From contig JBHJIZ010000078.1 of NCBI GenBank assembly GCA_050043005.1, positions 25,881-89,880 of the forward strand: a DNA stretch of 64,000 nt. The letters are read 5' to 3'. Under the pieces are notes generated by a model. The model saw nothing but the letters and a program-made list of their open reading frames with translations. It was not told the origin of the DNA and did no database searches. Positions 15,625 to 24,306 of the stretch are shown here, piece by piece. Position 1 is the stretch's first letter. Each line of letters starts with the position of its first letter. The position numbers and the translations under genes are program-made. The stretch comes from Thermohalobaculum sp050043005 (GTDB lineage Bacteria > Pseudomonadota > Alphaproteobacteria > Rhodobacterales > Rhodobacteraceae).

Positions 15625-16071
15625 CTAATCGTTCCGTCGGTTCATCCAGGGCAGGGGCGCCACAGGGATCCCGTCGTCGTGCAGCTCTTTGGCATCCTTG
15701 ATGGTAGCCTCGCCCCAGATCGCCCGTGCATCAGACTCACCATCGTGAATCTTGCGCGCCTCGGACGCGAACTCCTTACCCACGTAGTCGGAGTTCTTTT
15801 CGAGATGCGCGCGCATTTCGCGCAGTGCGACTTCAGCTGGGGAGGCGGGTGCAGAGAGTGTCGCAGGCGCTGTTTGCGGCTGCTCAGTCTTCTGGTTCTG
15901 GGTCCGGGTGCCCGAGACGGCTGGCGCCATGATGGCCTTCTCGATACGTTCGGAACCGCAGATCGGGCAGGCGACCTGGCCAACCTTGACGAGTTTGTCG
16001 TACGAGGCTGAATCCTTGAACCACGACTCGAAACGGTGATCGTCTGGACATTTCAACGAATATCGGATCAT
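15625..16071 (-). CDS. DUF1178 family protein
   Basis: A 148-residue protein of unknown function found widely in alphaproteobacteria. The N-terminus MIRYSLKCPDDHRFESWFKDSASYD is the family hallmark, and CPICGS at about residues 35-40 with the earlier cysteine (KCPDDH) suggests a zinc ribbon. A variable Q/T/P/A linker separates this from the conserved C-terminal EVALREMRAHLEKNSDYVG and KELHDDGIPVAPLPW. It is convergent with the PIN gene and divergent from phoR. Confidence 0.9.
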   Translation of the reverse strand: MIRYSLKCPDDHRFESWFKDSASYDKLVKVGQVACPICGSERIEKAIMAPAVSGTRTQNQKTEQPQTAPATLSAPASPAEVALREMRAHLEKNSDYVGKEFASEARKIHDGESDARAIWGEATIKDAKELHDDGIPVAPLPWMNRRND

Positions 16072-16201
16072 TGCAATTCGAACTGCTTTCCCTCGGGTAC
16101 ACCTAGCTTATATGACTATTGCGTGACGCATTTCCAATGCACTTTGGTCACAGCAGTGTGTTACTGTTTCGTTCACAGAGCAGTTCGATCCTAACGAAAA
16201 A

Positions 16202-17512
16202 ATGTCAAATTTTTCGATCCGATATGCGGTTTTACCGGCGGCAGGAAGCTGCGGCGCCTGGCTGATTGGTGGAGCGGCGGACGTCGGCGCCTTGTCGATG
16301 GCCGCGAGCATCGCCGCCGGTGCCGTTGCGGGCTCGCTCGCGGCGCAATTGCTTGCTCCGGGACGGGCAACGCAGACTGGAAACCATGAAGCGCTCGATA
16401 CGCTGCCCGAGGGCGAGCAGCTTCGGCGCGTTCAGAAGTCCCGACCGTTCGAGAGACTGGCCAACGCGCTCGACTCGCTGCCGATCGGAATGCTGGTTAT
16501 CGGGCCGAACCAGACGATCCTGCACGCCAACGGCATGATGCGGTCGATTTTCGGTCTTTCGGATCAACCGGGGTATCCCGTCGAAACGCTCCGCTCGAGC
16601 AGGCTTCTGGAAGCCATCTCGAAATCCGCCGAGAGCGGAACCCCCGCGACGTTCGAGATGGTTTTGTCCCGGGGATCGGACACGTATCTGAATGCCTATG
16701 TCCGACCTCTGGATCCGGCCCGGAACGATGGCGCGTCGATGATCGTCTCGATCGAAGACGTGACACAGGCGCGCCAGGCGGACGAGGTGCATCGCGATTT
16801 TGTCGCGAACGCGAGCCATGAGCTGAAAACGCCGCTTGCCGTCATCTCTGGCTTGATCGAGACACTGCAGGGTCCGGCGCGCGGCGATCCTGTCGGGACC
16901 GAGCGGTTTCTGGGCCGGCTGGCGACCCAGACGCGGCGGATGACGGGTCTGATCGACGATCTGATGTCACTGAATCGGATCGAAATGAATGAGCGCGTGT
17001 TGCCCAGCGCTCCCGAAGAGCTGACGGTCCTGGTCAGCGAGGTGATTGACAGCCTGCGCCCCGTTGCGGATGCCTCGGACGTGGAGTTGTTGGTAGACAC
17101 TTTTCCGCGCTCGGTCAGTGTCATGGCGGAGCGCGAGGAGCTTTCCCAACTGTTCGCGAATCTGATCGACAACGCCATCAAGTATGGTGGGATCGGCAAG
17201 AACGTGCAGATCGCCTGGCGGCGGTCCGATGAACCCGGGCAGATCGGCGTCGCCGTCACCGACCAGGGCCCGGGCATTGCGCGTGAGCACCTGCCGCGCC
17301 TGACGGAGCGGTTTTACCGCGTCGATATCGGCCGCTCTCGCGAGAAGGGTGGTACGGGGCTGGGCCTCGCGATCTGCAAGCATATCGTGAACCGGCACCG
17401 AGGGCGGCTGGAGATTGAAAGCACAATCGGCGAAGGTTCGCGCTTCACGGTGTGGTTGCCGTGCCGATTCAGTGACCGGAAATCAACGGACGTCTCGACG
17501 GTGTCGGCCTAG
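16202..17512 (+). CDS. phoR: Phosphate regulon sensor histidine kinase PhoR
   Basis: A 436-residue sensor kinase. Two N-terminal hydrophobic segments (about residues 8-25 and 30-50) are followed by a PAS domain (LPIGMLVIGPNQTILHANGMM). The HisKA domain carries the phosphoacceptor in FVANASHELKTPL (His206). The ATPase domain shows the N box (NLIDNAIKYG), G1 (DQGPGI) and G2 (GGTGLGLAI). Its place directly before pstSCAB-phoU-phoB identifies it as the PhoB partner that responds to phosphate limitation through the Pst complex. The gap of 182 bases before pstS holds a PhoB-box-like site. Confidence 0.93.
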   Translation: MSNFSIRYAVLPAAGSCGAWLIGGAADVGALSMAASIAAGAVAGSLAAQLLAPGRATQTGNHEALDTLPEGEQLRRVQKSRPFERLANALDSLPIGMLVIGPNQTILHANGMMRSIFGLSDQPGYPVETLRSSRLLEAISKSAESGTPATFEMVLSRGSDTYLNAYVRPLDPARNDGASMIVSIEDVTQARQADEVHRDFVANASHELKTPLAVISGLIETLQGPARGDPVGTERFLGRLATQTRRMTGLIDDLMSLNRIEMNERVLPSAPEELTVLVSEVIDSLRPVADASDVELLVDTFPRSVSVMAEREELSQLFANLIDNAIKYGGIGKNVQIAWRRSDEPGQIGVAVTDQGPGIAREHLPRLTERFYRVDIGRSREKGGTGLGLAICKHIVNRHRGRLEIESTIGEGSRFTVWLPCRFSDRKSTDVSTVSA

Positions 17513-17603
17513 CCAAATCGGCGCAAATGCTCCCGATAGACTCCCTGTTCATAGACAACTTTTCCACAGGCGTGAAATAGCTGAGTTTTTACAGTGAGTT
17601 ATA

Positions 17604-17621
17604 CTGTCATAAATCTTATGC
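17604..17621 (+). promoter_or_regulatory. Putative PhoB (Pho) box upstream of pstS
   Basis: CTGTCATAAATCTTATGC. The first 11 bases match the Pho-box half-site consensus (CTGTCATAAAT) exactly; the second half-site keeps C-T and A-T positions only. It lies 74 bases before the pstS start, the usual distance for PhoB activation. A short inverted repeat, ACAGT...ACTGT, overlaps its left edge (17591-17607). Confidence 0.65.
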
Positions 17622-17694
17622 ATACTGGTGACAAAAGGGTCTTTGCCGCAACTTAGTTTGCGGCCATCGAGATACCGTTTTTGGGAGATAAACC

Positions 17695-18690
17695 GTGACC
17701 CTCCGCACAACTGCAATCGTTGCCGCTGTCGCAACGATCGCCATGGCCGGCAGCGCCGTGGCTCGCGACCAGATCAAGATCGTCGGCTCCTCGACTGTCT
17801 TCCCGTTCTCTACCGCCGTTGCCGAAGCTTTCGGCAAGTCGACGGGCAACCCGACGCCGGTTGTTGAATCGACTGGATCGGGCGGTGGCCTGAAGTTGTT
17901 CTGCCAGGGCGTTGGCACTGACACTCCGGACATCACGAACGCTTCGCGCCGCATGAAGGCGAAGGAGTTCAAGCTCTGCAACTCCAACGGTGTCACCGAC
18001 ATCATCGAGTCGGTTGTCGGCTTTGACGGGATCGTCGTCGCCAACACCAAGAACGCACCAGAATTCAAGCTGACCCGCGAGATCCTGTTCAAGGCGCTGG
18101 CAAAGGGCCAGGGCGAGCCGACCATGTGGAACGAGATCGATCCGTCGCTGCCCGCGGCCAAGATTGAAGTCCTGGGTCCGCCGCCGTCCTCCGGCACCCG
18201 TGACGCGTTCGAAGAGCTGGCCATTCAGGCAGGCTGCAAGGCTGCCGGTCTGGACAAGGCAACCTGCAAATCGGTCGAAATCCGTGACGATGGCGCGTAT
18301 GTCGACGCGGGCGAGAACGACAACCTGATCGTCTCGAAGCTGGAAGCCAACGCAAACGCCGTCGGCGTGTTCGGGTTCTCGTTCCTCGATCAGAACGCCG
18401 ACAAGCTGAAGGGTGCTGTCATTGGCGGAGTCGAGCCGACCTTCGACAACATCGCGTCGGGCGACTATCCGGTATCGCGGTCGATGTACTTCTACATCAA
18501 GAAGGCCCACGTGGGCGTTGTTCCCGGCGTCATGGAGTACGCAGCCGAGTTTGTGTCCGAGGATGCATCGGGCGATGACGGCTACCTGACCGAGAAGGGC
18601 CTGATCCCGCTTCCGGTCGCAGCACACACCGACAACGCCACCAAGGTGCTGTCGCAGTCGGTCATGACCGGCAACGAAGGCCTGAAGTAA
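17695..18690 (+). CDS. pstS: Phosphate ABC transporter substrate-binding protein PstS
   Basis: A 331-residue periplasmic phosphate-binding protein. The signal peptide runs to about residue 23 (...AMAGSAVA|RDQ). Phosphate-binding motifs are IVGSSTVFPFS, ESTGSGGGLKLFC and PPSSGTRDAF. The start is GTG at 17695 after GGGAG. It binds inorganic phosphate and delivers it to the PstCA channel. It is the first gene of the pst operon and is separated from pstC by a hairpin, which fits the need for much more PstS than membrane components. Expression is expected to depend on PhoB. Confidence 0.95.
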   Translation: MTLRTTAIVAAVATIAMAGSAVARDQIKIVGSSTVFPFSTAVAEAFGKSTGNPTPVVESTGSGGGLKLFCQGVGTDTPDITNASRRMKAKEFKLCNSNGVTDIIESVVGFDGIVVANTKNAPEFKLTREILFKALAKGQGEPTMWNEIDPSLPAAKIEVLGPPPSSGTRDAFEELAIQAGCKAAGLDKATCKSVEIRDDGAYVDAGENDNLIVSKLEANANAVGVFGFSFLDQNADKLKGAVIGGVEPTFDNIASGDYPVSRSMYFYIKKAHVGVVPGVMEYAAEFVSEDASGDDGYLTEKGLIPLPVAAHTDNATKVLSQSVMTGNEGLK

Positions 18691-18700
18691 ATCACTCTTC

Positions 18701-18727
18701 CGGTGCGGGGGCTCTCCCTCCGCACCG
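18701..18727 (+). terminator. Hairpin between pstS and pstC
   Basis: CGGTGCGG (18701-18708) and CCGCACCG (18720-18727) form an 8-bp GC-rich stem with an 11-base loop, ten bases after the pstS stop. No U-run follows. It is more likely an RNA-stabilising or partial-termination element than a full terminator. Confidence 0.5.
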
Positions 18728-18823
18728 TCTCGTACCTGTTTCGTGTTTGCGTGCTTTGCTTTCATTCGTTTTGCACTTTTCAGAAGCACGCGGCCGTGCA
18801 GCGCGGTCGGACGGGGACCTGCC

Positions 18824-20203
18824 ATGCTGACGATTGCTCTTTTGGGCGTAGTGATCCTGGGGATCGCCGGCTACGTGATCGCACGGCAACGCGCCGTAGC
18901 CGTGTCGGGGGGAGAGACTGCTGCGCTGCATTCGCGCCCCGGGTATCACGGGCTCTACGCCCTGACTGTGACGACCCTGGTCGGGATCGGTGTCTTCATC
19001 GTCGCCAGTGCCATTGGCAGTTGGTATCTCGGGTCGTCGATGCGATCCGCACTGGCGGATCTTGATCCGACCATCTCCGGATTGCAGGCAGATCGTGTTC
19101 TCCAGGACGCACGGGCCATTGCGACCGGCGGTGTGACCTCGGCGGTTGACGCCCTGAGAGAAGAGTTGTCGGGCGTCTTCTCCAGCGTCAATGCGACCCG
19201 GGTCTGGGGCATCACGATCCTGACGCTGGGCGGTGCGATCGCCGCCCTTTTCTTTGCGCTGCAGACGATCACGACTGAGTTCCGCGCGCGGAACAAGTCC
19301 GAGACGATTTTCCGAACGATCCTGTGGTCGACCGCGGCCGTTGCGGTCGTGACGACCGTGATGATCTTCATCGCCCTGATCGGGGAGACCTTGAACTTCT
19401 TCACCGGCGTCTTGGACTGGCGGATCGACAAGTTCCTGTTCGGCCTGACCTGGAGCCCGCTTTCCGGGGTGCACACGGGAGAGATGTCGCCCGACAAGGT
19501 TGGCGCCGTGCCGTTGTTCGTCGGCACTTTGATGATCACGGTGATCGCGATGCTCGTTGCGATCCCGATCGGTCTGTTTGCAGCGATCTACCTGTCCGAG
19601 TTTGCCTCGACCCATGTTCGCGCCTGGGCCAAGCCAATGCTCGAGATCCTCGCGGGTATCCCGACCGTCGTTTATGGTTTCTTCGCCGCAACCACCGTCG
19701 CCCCGTTCATGGTATGCATGGGCGCGTCGCTCGGGATCTCGGTCGAGGCCGAGCGCGCCCTGGCGGCGGGTCTGGTGATGGGGATCATGATCATCCCGTT
19801 CATCTCGTCGCTGTCCGACGATGTCATCAATGCCGTGCCGCAGTCGTTGCGCGATGGGTCTTATGGATTGGGCGCGACCAGGGCCGAGACGATCATGAAG
19901 GTTGTCCTGCCTGCCGCACTTCCCGGCATCGTATCGGCCTCTCTGCTGGGGATTTCCCGTGCCGTTGGCGAGACGATGATCGTTGTGATGGCCGTCGGAC
20001 AATCGGCAAACCTGACGTTCAATCCGCTGGACAAGGTCACCACTGTGACCGTTCAGATCACGATGCTGATCCTGGGCGATACCGAAGCCGAGACCGCCGC
20101 AGGTCCTGCCTACACCTTGGGTTTTGCACTGTTCGCCGCGACGCTGAGCCTGAACATCATCGCGCTGCGGATCGTCCGCAAGTATCGCCAGAAATACGAC
20201 TGA
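18824..20203 (+). CDS. pstC: Phosphate ABC transporter permease PstC
   Basis: A 459-residue inner-membrane permease. ATG 18824 is preferred: it is preceded by GGGGAC and begins a hydrophobic helix, whereas the 27 codons upstream in the same frame have no membrane-protein character. After about 190 residues with extra transmembrane segments comes the binding-protein-dependent permease domain (VGTLMITVIAMLVAIPIGLFAAIYLSEF) with the EAA-like loop AVPQSLRDGSYGLGATRAET. It is longer than enteric PstC (about 320 residues), as is usual for alphaproteobacterial forms. It pairs with PstA; the gap to pstA is 10 bases. Confidence 0.93.
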   Translation: MLTIALLGVVILGIAGYVIARQRAVAVSGGETAALHSRPGYHGLYALTVTTLVGIGVFIVASAIGSWYLGSSMRSALADLDPTISGLQADRVLQDARAIATGGVTSAVDALREELSGVFSSVNATRVWGITILTLGGAIAALFFALQTITTEFRARNKSETIFRTILWSTAAVAVVTTVMIFIALIGETLNFFTGVLDWRIDKFLFGLTWSPLSGVHTGEMSPDKVGAVPLFVGTLMITVIAMLVAIPIGLFAAIYLSEFASTHVRAWAKPMLEILAGIPTVVYGFFAATTVAPFMVCMGASLGISVEAERALAAGLVMGIMIIPFISSLSDDVINAVPQSLRDGSYGLGATRAETIMKVVLPAALPGIVSASLLGISRAVGETMIVVMAVGQSANLTFNPLDKVTTVTVQITMLILGDTEAETAAGPAYTLGFALFAATLSLNIIALRIVRKYRQKYD

Positions 20204-20213
20204 GGACGCAGCC

Positions 20214-22073
20214 ATGACCGACACGACGTCAGAACCCGCGTTCGACATGGCCAAGCTGTCTGCGAAGCATACGTCGCAGGAAGCCGAGGCCCGGACCAAA
20301 CGACGCCACTGGGCCGAGTTCCGGCTGAAAGCGTATGGTATCCTGGCGATCTTGTTTGCCGCGGTGGCGCTTGTCATTCTGGTTTACACAATTGTCGCCA
20401 AGACGCTGACGGTGACAAACGAGTTCTATCTTTCGCTCGACGTGCCGATCCAGTTAACCGAGCGGCAGTCGGCCACGCTGACCGACGACAATCCCAACAC
20501 CAATGCCAATCTGGAGAACCTGATTTTCCAGGCCATGGGCGTGCAATTGGAGGCGCCGCACCGGGGACGCAGTGCGCGTCCGCTGAAAGGGTTGATATCG
20601 ACTTACGAGGGGTTTTCGCTGGGCGAGATCGTCGGGGCGAATCTGGATCTGATTGGCGGCAATTATCATTTCGAGGCGCTGCTCGATGACAATCTTCAGC
20701 TCTACATGAAGGGTGACTTCGGTCGTCTGAGCGATGCCGGGACCGCTGGTCCTATAACCATCAGCGCGGGCGACTCCGGAGACCAGGTTGTCATTTCTGC
20801 GGCGAGCAACGCTTTTGGCGCCTCACGCATCGCAATGCGCGAGGATCGCGCAGCAGAGGGTCGTGCGCTGCGCCGATCTGCCCGGGATCAGGAGCGTGCG
20901 TTCAATGAAACGCAAGAAGCACTTGATGATGCGACAGATCCGGCGGAGCGCAACCGCCTGCAAAAGCTCCTCGACGGCTTTGGCCAGCAGCGCGACCAGA
21001 TCTTTGCACGCGCAGATGCGGCCCTGACCGAGGCGACCGACCAGCGCAACAACTTTACGCTGCGCACGGACGATCCTTCGGTGTTCATCCGCGCAAACGG
21101 GGGTTGGATCAAGATCACCGAGATGGAGCCGGAGCGTCTGGTCGGGACCGTTATGAACCCGCTGAGTCAATTTGGCGAAGTTCCAGAAGGCAAGTGGAGC
21201 GGTCTGCTGATGACCTCGCCGGAAGCCGAACGCAAGATCAGCGACCGCCAACTCTTGTGGATGGAGGACCTGAAACGGGAAGACCGTATCGTCACGCACT
21301 TCAACCAGCGCGTTCTTTTCAGTTCCGACAGTGCGCAGGCCGAACTCGCCGGGATCTGGGGCGCGCTGATCGGCTCGTTCTGGACGATGATGGTGACCTT
21401 CGCGATCGTGTTCCCGATCGGGGTGATGGCGTCGATCTATCTCGAGGAATTCGCACCAAAGAACCGGCTGACGGACTTTATCGAGGTCAACATCAACAAC
21501 CTCGCCGCCGTCCCTTCGATCGTTTTCGGCCTGCTCGGTCTGACCATTCTTCTATCCGGCGTGAAATTGTTTGGGATCGAACTGTTCGACGGCTTGCTGA
21601 AGGTGTTCGCGGAAGATCCGCGGTCGACACCGCTTGCCGGTGGCGTGGTGCTGGCGCTGATGTCGCTGCCGACGATCATCATTGCATCGCGCGCATCGAT
21701 CAAGGCGGTGCCACCGTCGATCCGGGACGCCGCCTTGGGCCTGGGTGCCTCGAAACTGCAGACCTCGACGCACCATGTCCTGCCACTGGCGATGCCGGGC
21801 ATCCTGACGGGCTCGATCATCGCGATGGCGCAGGCGCTCGGCGAGACCGCGCCGCTGATTATCATCGGCATGAACAGCTTCATCCAGGATCCACCCGGCG
21901 GCCCGCTGGACAAGGCGAACGTGCTTCCGTCGTTGATCTATCTCTGGAACAACAACTCTGAGCGCTTATTTGATGGCAAGACCGCAGTGGCAATCTCGGT
22001 TCTGTTGATTTTCCTCATCCTCATGAACGCGCTTGCGGTTGTGCTGCGCAAACGCTTTGAAAGGCGCTGGTAA
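20214..22073 (+). CDS. pstA: Phosphate ABC transporter permease PstA, long form
   Basis: A 619-residue protein, about twice the length of enteric PstA. One transmembrane helix (about residues 40-62) is followed by a roughly 320-residue predominantly periplasmic region of the DUF3333 type, including a charged, probably coiled-coil stretch (REDRAAEGRALRRSARDQERAFNETQEALDD). The permease domain begins near residue 385 (LIGSFWTMMVTFAIVFPIGVMASIYLEEF), with the EAA loop at VPPSIRDAALGLGASKLQT. Its TAA stop shares one base with the pstB ATG (22073). The purpose of the periplasmic insert is unknown. Confidence 0.93.
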   Translation: MTDTTSEPAFDMAKLSAKHTSQEAEARTKRRHWAEFRLKAYGILAILFAAVALVILVYTIVAKTLTVTNEFYLSLDVPIQLTERQSATLTDDNPNTNANLENLIFQAMGVQLEAPHRGRSARPLKGLISTYEGFSLGEIVGANLDLIGGNYHFEALLDDNLQLYMKGDFGRLSDAGTAGPITISAGDSGDQVVISAASNAFGASRIAMREDRAAEGRALRRSARDQERAFNETQEALDDATDPAERNRLQKLLDGFGQQRDQIFARADAALTEATDQRNNFTLRTDDPSVFIRANGGWIKITEMEPERLVGTVMNPLSQFGEVPEGKWSGLLMTSPEAERKISDRQLLWMEDLKREDRIVTHFNQRVLFSSDSAQAELAGIWGALIGSFWTMMVTFAIVFPIGVMASIYLEEFAPKNRLTDFIEVNINNLAAVPSIVFGLLGLTILLSGVKLFGIELFDGLLKVFAEDPRSTPLAGGVVLALMSLPTIIIASRASIKAVPPSIRDAALGLGASKLQTSTHHVLPLAMPGILTGSIIAMAQALGETAPLIIIGMNSFIQDPPGGPLDKANVLPSLIYLWNNNSERLFDGKTAVAISVLLIFLILMNALAVVLRKRFERRW

Positions 22074-22858
22074 TGCTGGACTCCGGAGCAACAATGGCGG
22101 CCGACTTCAAGATCACTGCATCCAAGGTGAACGTGCACTATGGTGAAGCGCACGCCATCAAGGATGTTGACGTGAACATCGAGTCGAACGCGGTCACCGC
22201 GTTCATCGGCCCGTCGGGGTGCGGGAAGTCGACCTTCCTGCGCTGCCTGAACCGAATGAACGACACGATCGATATCTGCCGCGTGTCGGGGGAGATCCTG
22301 CTGGACGGCCTGGATATCTACCAGAAGAAAGTCGATCCGGTGAACCTGCGCGCCAGGGTTGGTATGGTGGTCCAGAAACCGAACCCGTTTCCCAAATCGA
22401 TCTATGACAATGTCGCCTATGGTCCGCGCATCCACGGTCTGGCCAAAGACAAGGCCGAACTGGATCAAATCGTAGAGCAGTCCTTGCGCCGCGCAGCACT
22501 CTGGAATGAGGCCAAGGATCGGCTTGATCAGCCTGGTACCGGCCTGTCGGGTGGCCAGCAGCAACGCCTGTGCATCGCCCGCGCAGTGGCAACGGCGCCC
22601 GAGGTGCTGCTGATGGACGAACCCTGTTCGGCGCTTGACCCGATCGCGACGGCTCAGGTTGAGGAATTGATCGACGAATTGCGCGCGAGCTATTCGGTGG
22701 TGATCGTCACGCACTCGATGCAACAGGCTGCCCGCGTCAGCCAGAAGACGGCGTTCTTTCACCTGGGCCATCTGCTGGAGTTCGGCGAGACATCCAAGAT
22801 CTTCACCAACCCCGATCATGAGAAGACACAGCAATATATCACTGGCCGCTTCGGCTGA
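22073..22858 (+). CDS. pstB: Phosphate ABC transporter ATP-binding protein PstB
   Basis: A 261-residue ATPase that powers phosphate uptake. Walker A is GPSGCGKST (residues 46-54), the ABC signature LSGGQQQR, Walker B VLLMDEPCSALDP and the switch histidine VIVTHSM. The conserved PstB segment VGMVVQKPNPFPKSIYDNVAYGPR is present. The start overlaps the pstA stop by one base; an internal ATG seven codons later (22094) is an alternative. It also contributes to PhoR signalling together with PhoU. Confidence 0.96.
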   Translation: MLDSGATMAADFKITASKVNVHYGEAHAIKDVDVNIESNAVTAFIGPSGCGKSTFLRCLNRMNDTIDICRVSGEILLDGLDIYQKKVDPVNLRARVGMVVQKPNPFPKSIYDNVAYGPRIHGLAKDKAELDQIVEQSLRRAALWNEAKDRLDQPGTGLSGGQQQRLCIARAVATAPEVLLMDEPCSALDPIATAQVEELIDELRASYSVVIVTHSMQQAARVSQKTAFFHLGHLLEFGETSKIFTNPDHEKTQQYITGRFG

Positions 22859-22872
22859 TAGGGAGTACGCGC

Positions 22873-23595
22873 TTGCAAATGCGTCCAAAGCATATCGTCA
22901 CCGCATTCGATGCCGACCTTCGGGCCATATCCGCCCGGATCTCCGAGATGGGTGGTCTGGCCGAAGAGCAGCTTGGCTCATCCATCGAGGCGTTGCGCGA
23001 ACGTGACTCGGAACTAGCCGAGGAAATCATCCGGGTCGACAAACGGCTCGACAATATGGAGATGCGGTTGGAGCAGAGCGCCATCGAGGTGATGGCGCTG
23101 CGCCAGCCAATGGCGGACGATCTGCGCGAAGTCGTGGCGGCCCTGAAGGTCGCCTCGACGCTGGAGCGGATCGGCGATCTTGCTAAGAACATCGCCAAAC
23201 GAACGCTGGTCCTGAACCAGAGCGAACCCTTGCGCGTCGTGTCGTCGGTGACGCGCCTTGGTAAACAGGTACAGACGCTGCTGGCCGAAGCGTTGGATGC
23301 CTATACCGTGCGCGACAAGGCGCTGGCCGTTGCCGTGTGGAAGCGCGATGTCGAGATTGACGAGATGCACAACTCGATTTTCCGCGAACTGACGACTTAT
23401 ATGATGGAGGATCCGCGGACGATCGGCCACTGCTCGCAATTGCTGTTTGTGGTGAAGAACCTCGAACGCATCGGCGATCACACGACCTTCATTGCCGAGA
23501 TGACGTACTTCGTCACCGAGGGGCGGCAGTTGAGTGACGATCGACCCAAGAGCAACGACTGGGACGAATTGAAGCCAGGGAACGAGCAGGACTGA
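22873..23595 (+). CDS. phoU: Phosphate signalling complex protein PhoU
   Basis: A 240-residue all-helical protein with two PhoU repeats. Each repeat contains the E/D-rich metal-binding pattern, seen in VASTLERIGDLAKNIAKR and VVKNLERIGDHTTFIAEM. PhoU links the Pst transporter to PhoR and represses the regulon when phosphate is plentiful. A TTG start at 22873 with GGGAG seven bases upstream is given; an ATG two codons later is the alternative. It sits between pstB and phoB with gaps of about 15 bases. Confidence 0.95.
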   Translation: MQMRPKHIVTAFDADLRAISARISEMGGLAEEQLGSSIEALRERDSELAEEIIRVDKRLDNMEMRLEQSAIEVMALRQPMADDLREVVAALKVASTLERIGDLAKNIAKRTLVLNQSEPLRVVSSVTRLGKQVQTLLAEALDAYTVRDKALAVAVWKRDVEIDEMHNSIFRELTTYMMEDPRTIGHCSQLLFVVKNLERIGDHTTFIAEMTYFVTEGRQLSDDRPKSNDWDELKPGNEQD

Positions 23596-23610
23596 GGCAG
23601 GAGCAAAGCA

Positions 23611-24306
23611 ATGGGCGCGCAGATTCTGATCGTGGAAGATGAGGAGGCTCTGTCCGAACTTCTGGAATACAACCTCTCAAGCGAAGGCTTCGCGGTGAAG
23701 ACGACGCCGCATGGCGATGATGCCATGCTTGTGCTGGACGAACACAGGCCGGACCTGTTGCTGCTGGACTGGATGCTGCCGGGGCTATCGGGGATCGAGA
23801 TCTGCCGCCGCGTGCGGGCGCGGTCTGCCACCCGTGACATGCCCATCATCATGATGACCGCGCGCGGCGAGGAGGCGGACCGGATCCGCGGCCTCGATAC
23901 CGGCGCCGACGATTATCTGACCAAGCCGTTTTCGATCCCCGAGCTGACGGCGCGCGTGCGGGCGTTGCTGCGCCGGGCACGGCCGACGATTGCCTCGGAC
24001 ATGGCCACGTTCGGCGACCTCATGCTGGATCGAGAGACGCGCCGTGTGCACCGGGCAAACAAGGAGATCCACCTTGGCCCGACCGAGTTCCGCCTGTTGG
24101 ATTGCCTTATGCAGCGGCCGGGCCGGGTCTATAGCCGCGAGCAATTGCTCGACCTGGTCTGGGGCCGCGATGTCTATGTCGAGGTTCGCACTGTGGATGT
24201 GCACATCGGGCGCCTGCGCAAGGCCCTGAACGGACGGGGTCAGCGCGATCCCATCCGTACCGTGCGCGCCGCGGGCTATGCGCTGGACGAAACCTATCCC
24301 AGCTGA
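23611..24306 (+). CDS. phoB: Phosphate regulon response regulator PhoB
   Basis: A 231-residue OmpR-type regulator. The receiver domain has the acidic pair near residues 10-11, the phospho-acceptor Asp53 in LLLDWMLPG, and the conserved Lys in YLTKPFSI. The C-terminal winged-helix domain includes TEFRLLDCLMQRPGRVYSREQLLD and VDVHIGRLRKAL. Phosphorylated by PhoR, it should activate pst and other Pho genes. The stop codon directly abuts the stop of the convergent FkbM-type gene (TGATCA at 24304-24309), so the two transcripts must overlap or end within each other. Confidence 0.95.
   Translation: MGAQILIVEDEEALSELLEYNLSSEGFAVKTTPHGDDAMLVLDEHRPDLLLLDWMLPGLSGIEICRRVRARSATRDMPIIMMTARGEEADRIRGLDTGADDYLTKPFSIPELTARVRALLRRARPTIASDMATFGDLMLDRETRRVHRANKEIHLGPTEFRLLDCLMQRPGRVYSREQLLDLVWGRDVYVEVRTVDVHIGRLRKALNGRGQRDPIRTVRAAGYALDETYPS

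Noticed and set aside
18692..20377. Minus-strand frame of 561 codons opposite pstC
   Set aside because: pstC is unmistakable; the antisense product is a charged R/D/H/Q polypeptide with no family features.
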